Origin: Prorocentrum cordatum
Lineage: Eukaryota > Sar > Dinophyceae > Prorocentrales > Prorocentraceae
Assembly: GCA_963575745.1 (NCBI GenBank)
Contig: CAUYUJ010009391.1
Span: 246,642-310,641, forward strand
Length of the DNA: 64,000 bases
Direction of reading: 5' to 3'
The position numbers and the translations under genes are program-made. The notes beneath the pieces are model-generated. The model saw nothing but the letters and a program-made list of their open reading frames with translations. It made no database searches and was not told the origin of the DNA. How positions within the stretch are numbered: the first letter of the stretch is position 1; each line of letters starts with the position of its first letter. Shown here piece by piece: positions 41,700 through 51,154 of the stretch.

Positions 41700-42235
41700 T
41701 TGGGTCAGTACGAGTTTGAGTCCCACCATGCTATTGTAGGTGATTGTTTGGCGCCTGCTGCTATCCGTTCTGCTACATGGTTTATTGCCGATGCCTCTTG
41801 CTTAGCTGCCTCTGCTGATACGGATGATTGGAATGAGCGTTGGGAGCGATTTATTATTCAGCTGTTTAGAGACGACGATGTTCGACGCTGGTTCTTGAAC
41901 TATGATGATGTCTCGCTGGCTCGGAAACTTTGGAGGCTAGAGGGAGCGGGTGGCGTTATCGATCTGGGGCCTATGCCAAACGATGAGAAGGTGGACGTGG
42001 TGGGTGACGCTGTGTTGCAGCTTAGATTTTCCCAGCTTACGGACGAAAATTGTGTTGGTGGGGCGTCTTTTTCGCTTCGCAAGGCTTCAACTACGCGTGG
42101 CGCTTTTACCGACGGTGGTGTCCATGGTGGACGTATAATTTGCATGAGTGCGTCGTCACTAATCAGTGCCCATGCCGCATGCAAGCGCTTGCTTTTCGAA
42201 GGGCGGCGAAATCCCATATTCGTGGTGCCTACCGT
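41700..42235 (+). pseudogene. LINE-B C-terminal part with zinc motif
   Basis: 41,700-42,050 reads GQYEFESHHAIVGDCLAPAA and LARKLWRLEGAGGVIDL in one frame. 42,087-42,230 reads WWTYNLHECVVTNQCPCRMQ in another. The latter resembles a C-terminal C2H2/C-x-C motif of dinoflagellate LINE ORF2 (from memory). The frame runs into GGA repeats at 42,237. Confidence 0.5.
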
Positions 42236-42236
42236 A

Positions 42237-42332
42237 GGAGGAGGAGGAGGAGGAGGAGGAGGAGGAGGAGGAGGAGGAAGGGGTAGGAGGAGAGGGAGGA
42301 GGAGGAGGAGGAGGAGGAGGAGGAGGAGGATT
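42237..42332. repeat. GGA tract between two LINE ends
   Basis: GGA/GGAGGAAGG units. LINE-B (plus strand) ends on its left and LINE-A (minus strand) on its right. It could be the tail of either element or a preferred target. Confidence 0.85.
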
Positions 42333-42360
42333 TTTGAGCACTCGAGCTTTCGCTTCATGC

Positions 42361-43872
42361 TTAAAGCACACTGTACGTGTCAGAGAGTAAGGTGACCCCT
42401 TTCGCTTTGGGATGGAGTCCCTTACAAATCTTATTCCAAGCGCCGGAGTTGTAAGCTGAAACTTTCTGACCTGGACACGTCTTGATGAGCGATGCAAGGC
42501 GGGCTCCACTAGTGTATCTCTGGCACACAGTACAAACGACAACAAACGACCCGTTCGAACAATCCATGAGGATACACTTGTGGTTTAAATCTCTAAGCCG
42601 CCTAACATCAACTCTCATAGAATCTGAACAGTGTCCTGGGGCAGGCTCTTTTTCGGCGGCATTGCGCGACGTCCTGAGGCACCCTTGACAAATCCAAAAA
42701 CGTTGGTCTCCCCCAGGAGGCCCGAGCCACTCCCACCGATGAGGCGAGGTAGAGGAGCGGGGGGCCTGAGCGGGGGACGACCACGAGGCGTGCGAAAGGT
42801 CCGTGCGCGGCCACAGTGGCAAAAGAGTAGCGCACAGTCTGACCGCCAGGAGAGCCGAATTCAAAAGAGAAGTGCATGCGTTAGCTACATCCTCCGGCGG
42901 CGCCTGGTGGGCTTCAGCTCCCATCCTGGCGGCCTTGTCGGCGAAATCATTCCCAATCCTTCGAAACCGCTCATGATCGTCGATCTCGGGATCGTCGATG
43001 GGAAGGTGTGCAGGCACTTTCTCGCACCCAAGCGTCCATTTTCTTCCAAGAGAACGACCCTGAGTCACAAGCCCCGAATAAGGGCGCTTGGGTGAGATCT
43101 GCCGATGGTGGGCCATGCCGTGCATGGGAACTGCATTTTGGCAATCAGAGTATAAAGTTGCTGGTGCAGACAGGAACGCACATGCCATGGCATATGCTGT
43201 AAATTCTCCTGCCTGAGAAGTCTGAGGGCAGCTGTCCCACACGGGGCCCCAGCTCCAGGCTAAGAGATTCGACTGAGGGCCCATCATCGCTAAACCCCAA
43301 CCAGCACGATTCGAGCTGCGGACCACCCGTCGCGAACACGAGCCGTCTAAGAAGACGTGGCCCCACATCTGTCTGCGGCCGTCGCGGGGCATCTCCATGC
43401 CTTCCGCTGCAAAACCTTCAGGAAAAAACCGGAACTGTATACCGTCGTCCTCCTCGGTTCTACTGTCGGACTCTGGGGGCGGGAGCGCGCTCTGGGGGCG
43501 GCCAAACAAGCCAGAGGTAAGGTGGAACCGCTCTCTCTCAGGGACCGCTTCGAACTGCCTCAAAACCTGATCCAGCGCACTGCGGGGAATCACTGCACTC
43601 CTCTCCTCCTCCACCGCCGAACACGCGTGCAGTCGATGAAAGATCGTGTCGCCAGGCTGATGGCATAGCGGGCAAGGATCCTCGACTTCATAACTTGCTG
43701 CTCGAGCGCGGGCGTAGGGCCAGATTCCTTGACAGGCACAACAACGTATGGTTCCTTTCTGGCGAGCAGTAAACTTTTTGATCGAAGCGCTTTGATGACG
43801 ACGTCGAAACATAAAGAATCGGCCCCTTCGGGGCCGTACTTGGCGGCCGCTTCCCTCTCCAAAGAACGCCAA
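42361..43872 (-). pseudogene. LINE-A ORF2, RNase H and Cys-rich end
   Basis: From about residue 35 this frame is coherent. A zinc-like CPLCHQPGDTIFHRLHAC (C-x2-C...H...C) comes first. An RNase H follows with VFLDGSCSRR (first Asp), AGEFTAYAMACAF (Glu), TLYSDCQNAV (Asp) and NDFADKAAR (last Asp), the four acidic positions of type I RNase H in order. The last third has two Cys pairs (CQGC, CTVC). It ends at a TAA (42,361-42,363). The first ~30 residues overlap the end of the preceding segment and are probably out of frame. In a working element this domain would remove RNA from the RNA-DNA hybrid. Confidence 0.8.
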
Positions 43873-44609
43873 ACCCCCTCTTTGAGAAAAACCTGAAGAA
43901 GGGAAGGAGGCGCGAGCGTGAGAGAGTGCTCAACCCCCAAGTCGCTAATCATAACAAAGGGCGAGGGCATGCTCCATCCCAAGCGGGCCAAGGACAATTT
44001 CATGGCCCCGATGGGCCCGCCCACGGTCCTCCAGGTCCACGAACGCCCGAAAACATCGCGCCACATGTTTCGGAGCTCGGCCCAAGAAAAACAAACTTTC
44101 GAGACTCTCGTGGCACGAGCCCAGACTTCCTTGGCCCACCTGATGGCTGGCGCCACAGCACCCCACCAAGCAGGATCTCCTTCAATCCTGCTAAGTATGG
44201 TTAAACTTCGGCCGCCGCAGGCAGGCTTCATCGTAGAGGCACACATGCGTCTGACTTTAGCGAGTTCTCCGTCACTGATCCCGTGAACCTCCGCCCCATA
44301 ATTAACTCCCGCAAGAGGTCCCGCAGTGCAGAGCTTGGTAGCCCTCGGTCCTAGAACTCCTCTTTGGCGAGCCAGCCTGCCAGCACGCCTAGAGGCTCTC
44401 GCAAAGCGCGTCTTCGCTCTGCCGTTGCGCCCACGGACTCGCCTGGCGCAGCCCGCAGTGTCATCTATCCCCAAATTGACGAAAGACTCAGTAAAAAAAA
44501 CTCCTCCAAGCCCCCCAAGTCGTTTCTGGACGTGCCTGGCGATTTCCTTGGAGGACGCGACCAACCCGACCTTGTCGGGGGAGACTTTCGCAAAAAAGAA
44601 CCTTCTCAA
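43590..44609 (-). pseudogene. LINE-A ORF2, connection region after the reverse transcriptase
   Basis: It continues the reading after a frameshift near 44,607 (VFFAKVSPDKVGLVASS follows LEEIIEK). The first ~100 residues belong to the end of the reverse transcriptase and thumb (VNLGIDDTAG; GVLGPRATKLC). Next is an Arg/Trp-rich connection region (WWGAVAPAIRWAKEVWARAT). After about residue 275 (below 43,785) the frame is wrong, and RNase H continues in the next segment. Confidence 0.75.
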
Positions 44610-45657
44610 TGATCTCCTCTAGGGACTTAGCCGCTTTCGGGAGTTCTATCATAATGCGTCTGGTGGCCCCTATCGCATTGGTCCCGAGGTCATCGGTGTA
44701 AGCGTCGAACGTGATCCCCCTGGGAACCTCCAGCTGGTCGAATCCACGCAAGGCAAAAATCCTGATCATAGTGGTAGCACAACTGCAGCCAGCTATGATT
44801 CCAACTCTCGCGTAAGTACGAGGCGCAGCCACTCCAGCAAGCACCAGGAAGCGGGCAGAACGGCATCCCGCCATGCACACGCCGGTGAGTGCATCAGGGA
44901 GGCCGTGCTGCCTGCATCGAAGAGCCAGAAGATCGAGAGGGATGCGCTCGTAATATTTAACAGAATCCCAGAGGAGAGTACAGGCTTCCTGCCCGCAGGC
45001 ACGCGAAGCCTCGGAACGGGCACTTTGCCTCCAAACAACATCGCAAGCGGACTTGAATTTTCCCGCCGCCCAGTACTCTCTCTGGTGTTTCCCTTCCCAC
45101 TCAACCGCATAATCTCTCCTGCATTTCCCCCGTAATCTGCGCAGGCTGGGGAAGACCCCGATGGGGCGGAAACCAGTGGAGGGCTTCGGCAGCATAGCAA
45201 TGATCACGGCCTCCAGCTGCGGGGGAAGGGCGCCCGTGAGTTCCATCAACGTAAAGAACCGAGAGAGGGCCCACAAAGCCCCGTCGGACAGCACCGAAAA
45301 GTGTCTCAAATGAAACCCATCCAGGCCCGTGGCAGACCTATGGGCAAAAGTGCGAGAAACCTTGCGAATAATGTCCACCGTGATAGGGGGGAGGGGAGCA
45401 TTAACTTTCCCTGGCCTTTTCTGAGGTACAGGGAGCCCTTCCCACAAATGGCGAAAACGATGAGCTTCGGCGGCCAGGAGCGCCTGCGGGTCCGACACCA
45501 CGCAGCCCCCAGCACTAAGTGCAGTGGGTGGAGACCATCCTTGGATCTTTCGTGTAGCCGTGCGCCCTACGTCCACCCTGATCGACATTCTCGGTGAGCC
45601 AGTCCGCCCAGTCGCGTCTGGCCTTGGTGGCGTAGAAGGCGCTACATTGTGATACAA
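44488..45657 (-). pseudogene. LINE-A ORF2, reverse transcriptase
   Basis: Coherent from about residue 37 (RKIQGWSPPTALSAGGCVVS). Fingers: TGLDGFHLRH and IAMLPKPSTGFRPIGVFPSL. Palm motif A: LLWDSVKYYERIPLDLL (D-x-x-K-x-Y-E). Motif B: GIIAGCSCATT. Catalytic box: FDAYTDDLG (YTDD). These are the expected elements in the expected order for a non-LTR reverse transcriptase. The start at 45,657 is only where the frame opens; the true upstream reading is in the preceding segment. After about residue 350 the frame shifts away. Confidence 0.85.
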
Positions 45658-47182
45658 AGTCGGTAACCTGGGTAGAGACCTCTTCGACTTGGGCTGTCAA
45701 AACCTCCAGAGCCTCCAAGAAGCTAGGATCAGAGCCCGACCCTTCATGAGGGTCCTCCAAAACCTTGAGGTCCAAAATCACCGAGGAAACACGATCGTAA
45801 ATAGCTTCGATCCCAGGGAACAAGTTGTCGGGCTTACACAAGCTTGGGGGGGGAGACGAAAGAACGCACCCCACATCCCGAGCCTGAGGCCAGTCCCCTC
45901 TCTGCACACACATAAACAGACGTTTGAACTTCGAGGCGAGCCAGCGGCAGGCGTGGAGCTGGGGGTACCGCACACACCCATGATCTTTACTAAGGATCGG
46001 CCGCCAATGGGTCCTGGGCCCCATGCCCCTAGACCCCAAGACAGGAAGTTGAACCCCGAAAGTCCTGGAAAGTTCCTGTTCAGCAAGTCCCGCCCAAGAC
46101 GCGTAAGCTTCACGAAATAGGCGAGCAGTCATAACCCCATCGTCCCCTCTCTTGGCTCGAATGAACGCTGCATCCAGCTGGGCGTGCACGCGCTTAAAGT
46201 CCATCGGCTCGGGCTGTGGTCCGAAGGGTACTTCCGATGGGAGAGGTGGCGGGCGCCTGAACGCGAGGTAGTGCATCTGAGCTAGTCCAGCGTGGAACTC
46301 GAGACAGACTGGGCTGTGCGGAAAGAAACCAGCGTCCTCGATAATACGGACTTCAGCGGCTCCCTTGGAAAGCCCAGAAGACACAACGAAGTAGTCGTAG
46401 ACTTTGCCCGCTCCAGCGTGACAGGTAGGCTTGCTGGGGTCGATGACTTGACCAACCAGGGTGCTCACGAAAAAGGACTTGGCGAGTTCGGATGGCTCCA
46501 TGTTCCAGTCTCCCCCGACAAGAAATGGTTTCCCGCAGGTGGACCCTTCCGCCCCTATCGCCGACAGTATCTCGAGGTTAGATTCCGAAAGCCCTTCCGA
46601 GTCACGCATATACACAGAACAAACTTGAAACACGTCCCCTTGGGGCGCATGCACTAGGGCCGTGATGGCCCTGTGGGGGGCCAGCTCGAGCCCCGAGGGC
46701 GCCCTATGAAGCCCAAGGTTGGCGCTACACAGGATCGAGACTCCCGCAGAAGGGCCGCCTTCGGGCCCAGTCGTGCCAGGGATCCAAAGCGATTTGAAAC
46801 CGAGGCCAAGACAAACAGAGGAAGCTCTATCCAACGCCTCCTGCGTCAAAAGCTTGTGTTCTTGGACTAGAATAACTTCAGCATCGATACTAGGGAGCCA
46901 CTCCTTCACCGACCCCCAGGCGTTACCGTTAACCGACACGGCCCTCAGACGGAACGACTGGTGGCCTGGGGGTGGCGGGGGCAAAAAGGGACCTCCAAAA
47001 ACGGTGCCAGAGTGCCCTGGTTCCGAGGAGGCAGCATCCCTAGCTCGCGCGTTGGGACTAGTATTTCGAGGCAAAACAGGAATAAGTTGGGCACGATGAG
47101 GAGGGGCCCTGACAGCCTGCACGCGCTGTCGACCCCCCTCCGAAAACACTGAACTGGAACGCCTGTCAGGGGTTGCAGGCAA
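45515..47182 (-). pseudogene. LINE-A ORF2, AP-type endonuclease
   Basis: The 5' part of ORF2. From about residue 78: LRAVSVNGNAWGSVKEWL (early Asn), VILVQEHKL (catalytic Glu in Q-E), GTTGPEGGPSAGVSILC, then FLVGGDWNMEP (G-D-W/F-N), KVYDYFVVSSGLS (Y-D-Y/F) and FFPHSPVCLEF (S/D-H late motif, here P-H-S). This is the exonuclease-endonuclease-phosphatase fold that nicks target DNA. A basic linker follows (residues ~330-540). The frame ends at 45,515 because of a frameshift near 45,540. The ORF2 ATG lies 24 bases after the ORF1 stop, so re-initiation is a plausible mode of expression. Confidence 0.85.
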
Positions 47183-47206
47183 AGAAAAGTAGAACCCCCC
47201 CCCCCT

Positions 47207-48508
47207 TCAGGCCTGCTGACCGTCAGGGGGGCTAAGATTTTGCTGCTCACTGGGCCGCTCGCTTGAGCCGCTGCCCTCAGAAGTCGCCTGCTGCTTCTGA
47301 ACACGCTCCGCAACACGTGCTGCATGTTCTCGAACTCGGCTGACTGAGGCGGCTGGCTGGCCGACGTCGCTGGCCGCGGCGCCGCCGCTGCCAGAGGCAC
47401 CGCCAGGGTGCGACCCAGCTTCTTCAGCGCCTCCTTCACGAACTCCGCCCCCAGCCGACACGGCTCCGTCGCAGCCCTTCCTGCGCTTTGTGGCCATGCG
47501 CTTGAGGTAACCGTCGTGCTCGGCCTTGGCGACTGCCGCGCGCTCCATTGCTTCGGCGAATAGGGCCTTGGCTGCCTTGCCGATGTGCTCCTTGAAGTCG
47601 GCCCGACGTCGCTCCACCTCTTGAAGATCCGAAGCCTCCATGCCCTCAGCGTCGACCGAGAAGAGGCCCCCGTCGTCGATGACGATGTTGGAGACCCTCC
47701 CGTCCACGAGGTCGCGGAGTGACAAAGTGGGCCCAGACGCGACCTCTGCGTCGGCCGAGGAAGGAACCACTGCACTGTGAAGCTGTGCAACCAGTTGCCG
47801 ATGTTCTGTGACCATGGCCTCGGACTGCTTCGAAAGGTCGTGAATGAGCACCTCTTGCGCCCTGATGCCGTCCTGCCACCTCGCAAGTTTCGCCAGCTCG
47901 GACTCCAGCCTGCCGTCGAGCTTCTTGATGCGGTGGTGCAGGTCGCCGACTTGGTCCTGCAGGGCCTTGGGCGGGGGCTTCGCGGCTGCCGCCATGGAGT
48001 CCAGCTGGCCTTGGTACCTGGCCGCGGTCGTCTGGTCACCTGCGCGGCGCGCCAGGGCGACCAGCATCTGGAGCTCCTTTGCGTCCAGCGGGGCGTCCTG
48101 TCCACGGCCACTGCTGCCCGTGCCCTGCGCCGCTCCTCCAAGCTGAGGTCCAGGCGGGAGGGCAGCCCACTCTCCTGGGGGGTGATACCCAGGAGCACGA
48201 GGAAGACCCTGCTGATGAGACCAAACGCCGCGAGGAGGAGCAGGCTGGCTGGTCGAAGGGGCTTGCCTCGGCGCACCGCAGTGCTTGCAGTGCGACGCCC
48301 AGACAGTGGTCTTGCCGCGCCCGCATGCAACGCATTTCCAGCAGTCGCTCCTGTCAGACGCGCCGTATCCTTTGCCAGCCAGCCACTGGGCGCCTCCGTA
48401 GTCGTAGTTGTTCCAGTCCTGCCGCTGCCAGCCCTTTGAGCTGCCGCCGCGCCAAGGGGGAGAGCCTCCTCCGCCGCCGCCGCCGCCCTTGTAAGGGCCA
48501 TGGGACAT
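47207..48508 (-). CDS. LINE-A ORF1 protein (zinc finger and coiled coil)
   Basis: 433 residues from the ATG at 48,508 (MSHGPYKGGG). I prefer this start to the ATG 14 codons upstream, because the same MSHGPYKGGG string occurs again just upstream in the duplicated segment. The N-terminus is Gly/Trp-rich. Near residue 55-85, CWKCVACGRGKTTVWASHCK then HCG has paired Cys like a small zinc ribbon. Residues ~165-260 form a likely coiled coil (LQDQVGDLHHRIKKLDGRLE), as in ORF1 proteins that bind element RNA. The C-terminus is Ala/Glu/Ser-rich and low-complexity. No frameshift seen. The stop is 24 bases before the ORF2 ATG. Confidence 0.75.
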   Translation of the reverse strand: MSHGPYKGGGGGGGGSPPWRGGSSKGWQRQDWNNYDYGGAQWLAGKGYGASDRSDCWKCVACGRGKTTVWASHCKHCGAPRQAPSTSQPAPPRGVWSHQQGLPRAPGYHPPGEWAALPPGPQLGGAAQGTGSSGRGQDAPLDAKELQMLVALARRAGDQTTAARYQGQLDSMAAAAKPPPKALQDQVGDLHHRIKKLDGRLESELAKLARWQDGIRAQEVLIHDLSKQSEAMVTEHRQLVAQLHSAVVPSSADAEVASGPTLSLRDLVDGRVSNIVIDDGGLFSVDAEGMEASDLQEVERRRADFKEHIGKAAKALFAEAMERAAVAKAEHDGYLKRMATKRRKGCDGAVSAGGGVREGGAEEAGSHPGGASGSGGAAASDVGQPAASVSRVREHAARVAERVQKQQATSEGSGSSERPSEQQNLSPPDGQQA

Positions 48509-48611
48509 CAGTCTGACAGCCCTTTGAGATCCCTTGCCCTGCCGCGCCAAGGGGGAGAGCCTCCTCCGCCGCCGCCGCCGCCCTTGTAAGGGCCATGGGA
48601 CATCAGTCTGA
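48447..48611. repeat. tandem duplication at the LINE-A 5' end
   Basis: CGCCAAGGGGGAGAGCCTCC, TCCGCCGCCGCCGCCGCCCT and TGTAAGGGCCATGGGACATC occur twice, 92 bases apart, each with the ORF1 start codon on minus. Confidence 0.9.
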
Positions 48612-48699
48612 CTGGAAAGATGGAAGTGAAAAGATAGAAGCCAAACTTTGACCCGCGGATCCCTTGCCGTTCTGAAGAGAGGACCCGCAAGCGCTCAAG

Positions 48700-48845
48700 A
48701 AAGGGAGGAGGAGGAGGAGGAGGGAGGAAGAAGAAGAAGAAGAAGAATAATAATAAGAAAAGAAGAGAGAGGAGGAGGAGGAGGAGGAGGAGAGGAGGAG
48801 GAGGAGGAGGAGGAGGAGGAGGAGGGAGGAGGAGGAGGAGGATGA
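48700..48845. repeat. GGA/GAA purine tract
   Basis: GGAGGAGGA with AAGAAGAAG and AATAATAAT interruptions, upstream of LINE-A on its 5' side. Confidence 0.9.
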
Positions 48846-49007
48846 GGAAGGGGGCAATCGTGCATCGCAGGTTTACCTCCGGAGGCCACGAGCGAAGGTC
48901 TCGAGCTCCTTGGGGGCCCAGTGCTTCGGAAGCCTTCGGAGGCTCCCGGAGGCTTAGGGAGGCCCAAGCCTTGGCCTCCAGCCACAAGCCCTCGAACCTC
49001 CTGAAGA

Positions 49008-49097
49008 GACGACGACGACGATGACGACGACGGGGACGGGGACGGGGACGAGGACGACGACGACGAGGACGAGGACGAGGACGGGGACGGGGACGAG

Positions 49098-49155
<58 letters not shown>

Positions 49156-49195
49156 CCGACGTCGCCGTCGACGACGCCCACACCGATGACGTCGC
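49008..49195. repeat. GAC triplet array
   Basis: GACGACGAC with GGGACG and GCCGACG variants. Poly-Asp, poly-Thr or poly-Val frames only. Confidence 0.95.
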
Positions 49196-49362
49196 TCCCC
49201 GCGTGGCGCGCGGCTCGCGGCTTCTTGGCGCCCCCAGATGCTCGAGGCGAAGGACGACGCTTTCATACCGTGCCTCCGGGGCGGGGTGGGGGACGAGGGA
49301 GGCCGGTGCCCACGGAAGCGGGCGCCTGGAGCATGCAAGAGTCCAGCCATCAGGAGCTAGAG

Positions 49363-49523
49363 GTAAGTCGGGCCTGGCCCTCTACAGGGGGAATCTTCAA
49401 AGATAGTCCAGCAAGAATAGTCTGGGGATGATTTGTTTTAACCGTTTTTGAGCATTCGTAGGCATTTTTTGACTATTCTTGATTTTTCGTCCAAGATCCG
49501 CCTGTGGGGGGACACGCCCGATA
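49363..49523. mobile_element. TIR element, family B, copy 6, exact TAGAG duplication
   Basis: The left end is GTAAGTCGGGCCTGGCCCTC, then TACAGGGGGAATC. The right end is GATCCGCCTGTGGGGGGACA, then CGCCCGATA. The interior has GGGGATGATTTGTTTTAACC and TTGACTATTCTTGATTTTTC. TAGAG stands on both sides (49,358-49,362 and 49,524-49,528). Confidence 0.85.
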
Positions 49524-49603
49524 TAGAGCGAGAGCGAAGCCCCTGTCTGGCCGCAGCTGCGCCCAGATGGGCGGAGGGCGCCAACAAAGCAGCAAGTATG
49601 AAG

Positions 49604-49818
49604 TGATGGGCTTGTTTTCCACCACCACCTTCATCATAAGTTGAAGGGGGGAAGGAGGAGGAGGAGGACGAGGAGGAGTTGGAGGAGGAGGAGGAGGAGG
49701 AGGAGGAGGAGGGGGACGAGGAGAATGGAGGAGTAGGAGGAGGAGGACCTCCTCCCCCTCCAACTTACGGTGGTGGTGGTGGTGGTGGTGGTGGTGGTGG
49801 TGGAAGACAGGCCTATCA
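49604..49818. mobile_element. TIR element, family A, copy 4, exact TGAAG duplication
   Basis: The left end is TGATGGGCTTGTTTTCCACC, and the right end GGTGGAAGACAGGCCTATCA is its inverse complement. The core is GGA-rich with CCAACTTACGG near the right. TGAAG lies on both sides (49,599-49,603 and 49,819-49,823). Confidence 0.92.
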
Positions 49819-49914
49819 TGAAGACCCGGGGACGCCCGAGCAGCAGCGCGCTGGAAGGCCCAGGCCGCCTGCGGTCCGAGTCGGTGCGCTTCCAGTCGCG
49901 TCGAGGGGCCAGGG

Positions 49915-50104
49915 TGATGGGCCCATTTTCCACCACCAGTACCACAGGTTGGAGAGGGAGGAGGAGGAGGAGGAGGAGGAGGAGGAGGAGGAGGAGGAGG
50001 AGGAGGAGGAGGAGGAGAAGTAGGACGAGGATGAGGAGGACCTCCCCATCCTCCCTCCTTCCCCGTCCTACATAGGGTGGTGGCAGTGGAAGGTTTGCCC
50101 ATCA
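49915..50104. mobile_element. TIR element, family A, copy 5, exact CAGGG duplication
   Basis: The left end is TGATGGGCCCATTTTCCACC. The right end is GGTGGTGGCAGTGGAAGGTT, then TGCCCATCA. The core is GGA repeats. CAGGG lies on both sides (49,910-49,914 and 50,105-50,109). Confidence 0.92.
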
Positions 50105-50239
50105 CAGGGGGCCGATCCGACTCGAGCAAGTCAGACCCACTGGCATCATCGGCCAGGGCCAGCCAGAGCCGCCCGCGGCGATTCGACGTCGATTCGATGC
50201 GGGGCGATCCGCTGGCGGTTCGATCTGTGTCCGATCTTC

Positions 50240-50450
50240 TGGTCTGATTCGAAGAAGAAGAAGAAGCAGAAGAAGAAGAAACGCCATAAACATACATTTG
50301 TGGCGCTCGGCGCGGATTTCTTGGATGCGCGCTGGGGCCCCCTGGCGGCGCTTCTGGGGCCACCCCTGGCGCGCTCCGCGCGCCAGGGAGAGGGGTCCCG
50401 CGCGGATCCAAGCGATCTGCGCGTGCCGGCGAAAGTTTCTGTTTGTGAAG
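50240..50450 (-). mobile_element. TIR element, family D, copy 2, with GAA tail (reverse orientation)
   Basis: A GAA/GCA run (50,250-50,281) precedes CCATAAACATACATTTGTGG and CGCTCGGCGCGGATTTCTTG. The right arm, CGCGCGGATCCAAGCGATCT then GCGCGTGCCGGC, is its inverse. Orientation is opposite to copy 1, whose TTC run is on the right. Confidence 0.7.
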
Positions 50451-50456
50451 TTTCTC

Positions 50457-50619
50457 TCAGGAGGTGAAAAGAAACACAGACACAATTAATCGTCGATCCC
50501 CAGGAACATATGGGAACATCTGGGAAGTGGGGGGGAAGACGAAAACCCAGAACATATGAGAACATATGAGGAATCCTTTTATTTGTGTGTATTTATTTGT
50601 GTGTCCCAGGGCCCCTTCA
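50457..50619. mobile_element. TIR element, family C, copy 4, exact TTCTC duplication
   Basis: It starts TCAGGAGGTGAAAAGAAACA, contains AATTAATCGTCGATCCCC and GGGAAGTGGGGGGGAAG, and ends GTGTCCCAGGGCCCCTTCA. TTCTC lies on both sides (50,452-50,456 and 50,620-50,624). It abuts the family D copy. Confidence 0.92.
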
Positions 50620-50960
50620 TTCTCATTCCTCTACAGATCTGATCTCAATCTCGCGAGTCGATCCAGTTCATGCCTGAGGGCGGCAGGGACGTTCAGCTAC
50701 GCGCGGAGGGGGGTGGGGGGAGGGGGGAGGAATTCCTTTGAAGCTCCCTTGCTTCTCAGAAGGCGCTGTCCTTCTCTATATAGTCTATACATGTAACGCC
50801 GGCGCCTTCGCGCAGCCCGAGCTGGCGCAGGGACGAAGGCAGGGGGGCACCCCCTCTCCTGCGCCGCTCCGGGTCGACGTTCGGATGCCCAGGGCCCGGC
50901 ACCGGCACCAGCACTGACTGGCGGTGGCCTCCGCCGAGGGGAGGATGATCTCAGGGAGCG
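50620..50960. other. no recognised gene
   Basis: Unique sequence with no motif recognised. A GC-rich stretch at 50,800-50,930 gives open frames on both strands. Confidence 0.5.
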
Positions 50961-51143
50961 TAATGGGCCAATTCTCCACCGCCACTACCACATGTAGGAC
51001 GGGGGAGGAGGGAGGATGGGGAGGTCCTCCTCCTCTCCTCCTCCTCCTCCTCCTCCTCCTTCTCCTCCTCCTCCTCCTCCTCCTCCTCCTCCTCCTCCTC
51101 CCTCTCCTAACTGTGGTAGCGGTGGTGGAACATCGGCCCATCA
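50961..51143. mobile_element. TIR element, family A, copy 6
   Basis: The left end is TAATGGGCCAATTCTCCACC, and the right end GGTGGTGGAACATCGGCCCA then TCA is its inverse. The core is TCC. The flanks GAGCG and GAACA agree at 3 of 5 bases, so the duplication is worn or absent. Confidence 0.8.
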
Positions 51144-51154
51144 GAACAGATCAT

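Larger units (their letters stand above)
38850..42235 (+). mobile_element. decayed LINE (LINE-B), plus strand
   Basis: A broken copy of a non-LTR element spread over several frames. The upstream half reads an AP-type endonuclease. The middle has short coherent stretches (HLDSQIRDLAAILKSQIRRW, then RRRLVDVQILSRTLAGTG, and KAARRRAVPGWSMPGEIWW) as in linkers of dinoflagellate LINE ORF2. The right end reads HECVVTNQCPCRMQALAF, resembling the C-terminal zinc motif (T-N-Q-C-P-x-C) of such LINEs. The reverse transcriptase palm with a YxDD box is not found, so a large part is probably deleted. It ends at a GGA tract shared with LINE-A. Confidence 0.65.
42340..48611 (-). mobile_element. LINE-A: full-length-like non-LTR retrotransposon with three frameshifts in ORF2
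   Basis: On minus it reads, 5' to 3': ORF1 (zinc-binding and coiled coil), a 24-base gap, then ORF2 with AP-type endonuclease, reverse transcriptase, RNase H and Cys-rich end. The ORF2 reading changes frame near 45,540, 44,607 and 43,780. Each domain is otherwise intact to the eye, so decay looks recent. At the 5' end a ~75 bp segment including the ORF1 start is duplicated in tandem (48,447-48,519 and 48,540-48,611). Confidence 0.85.
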
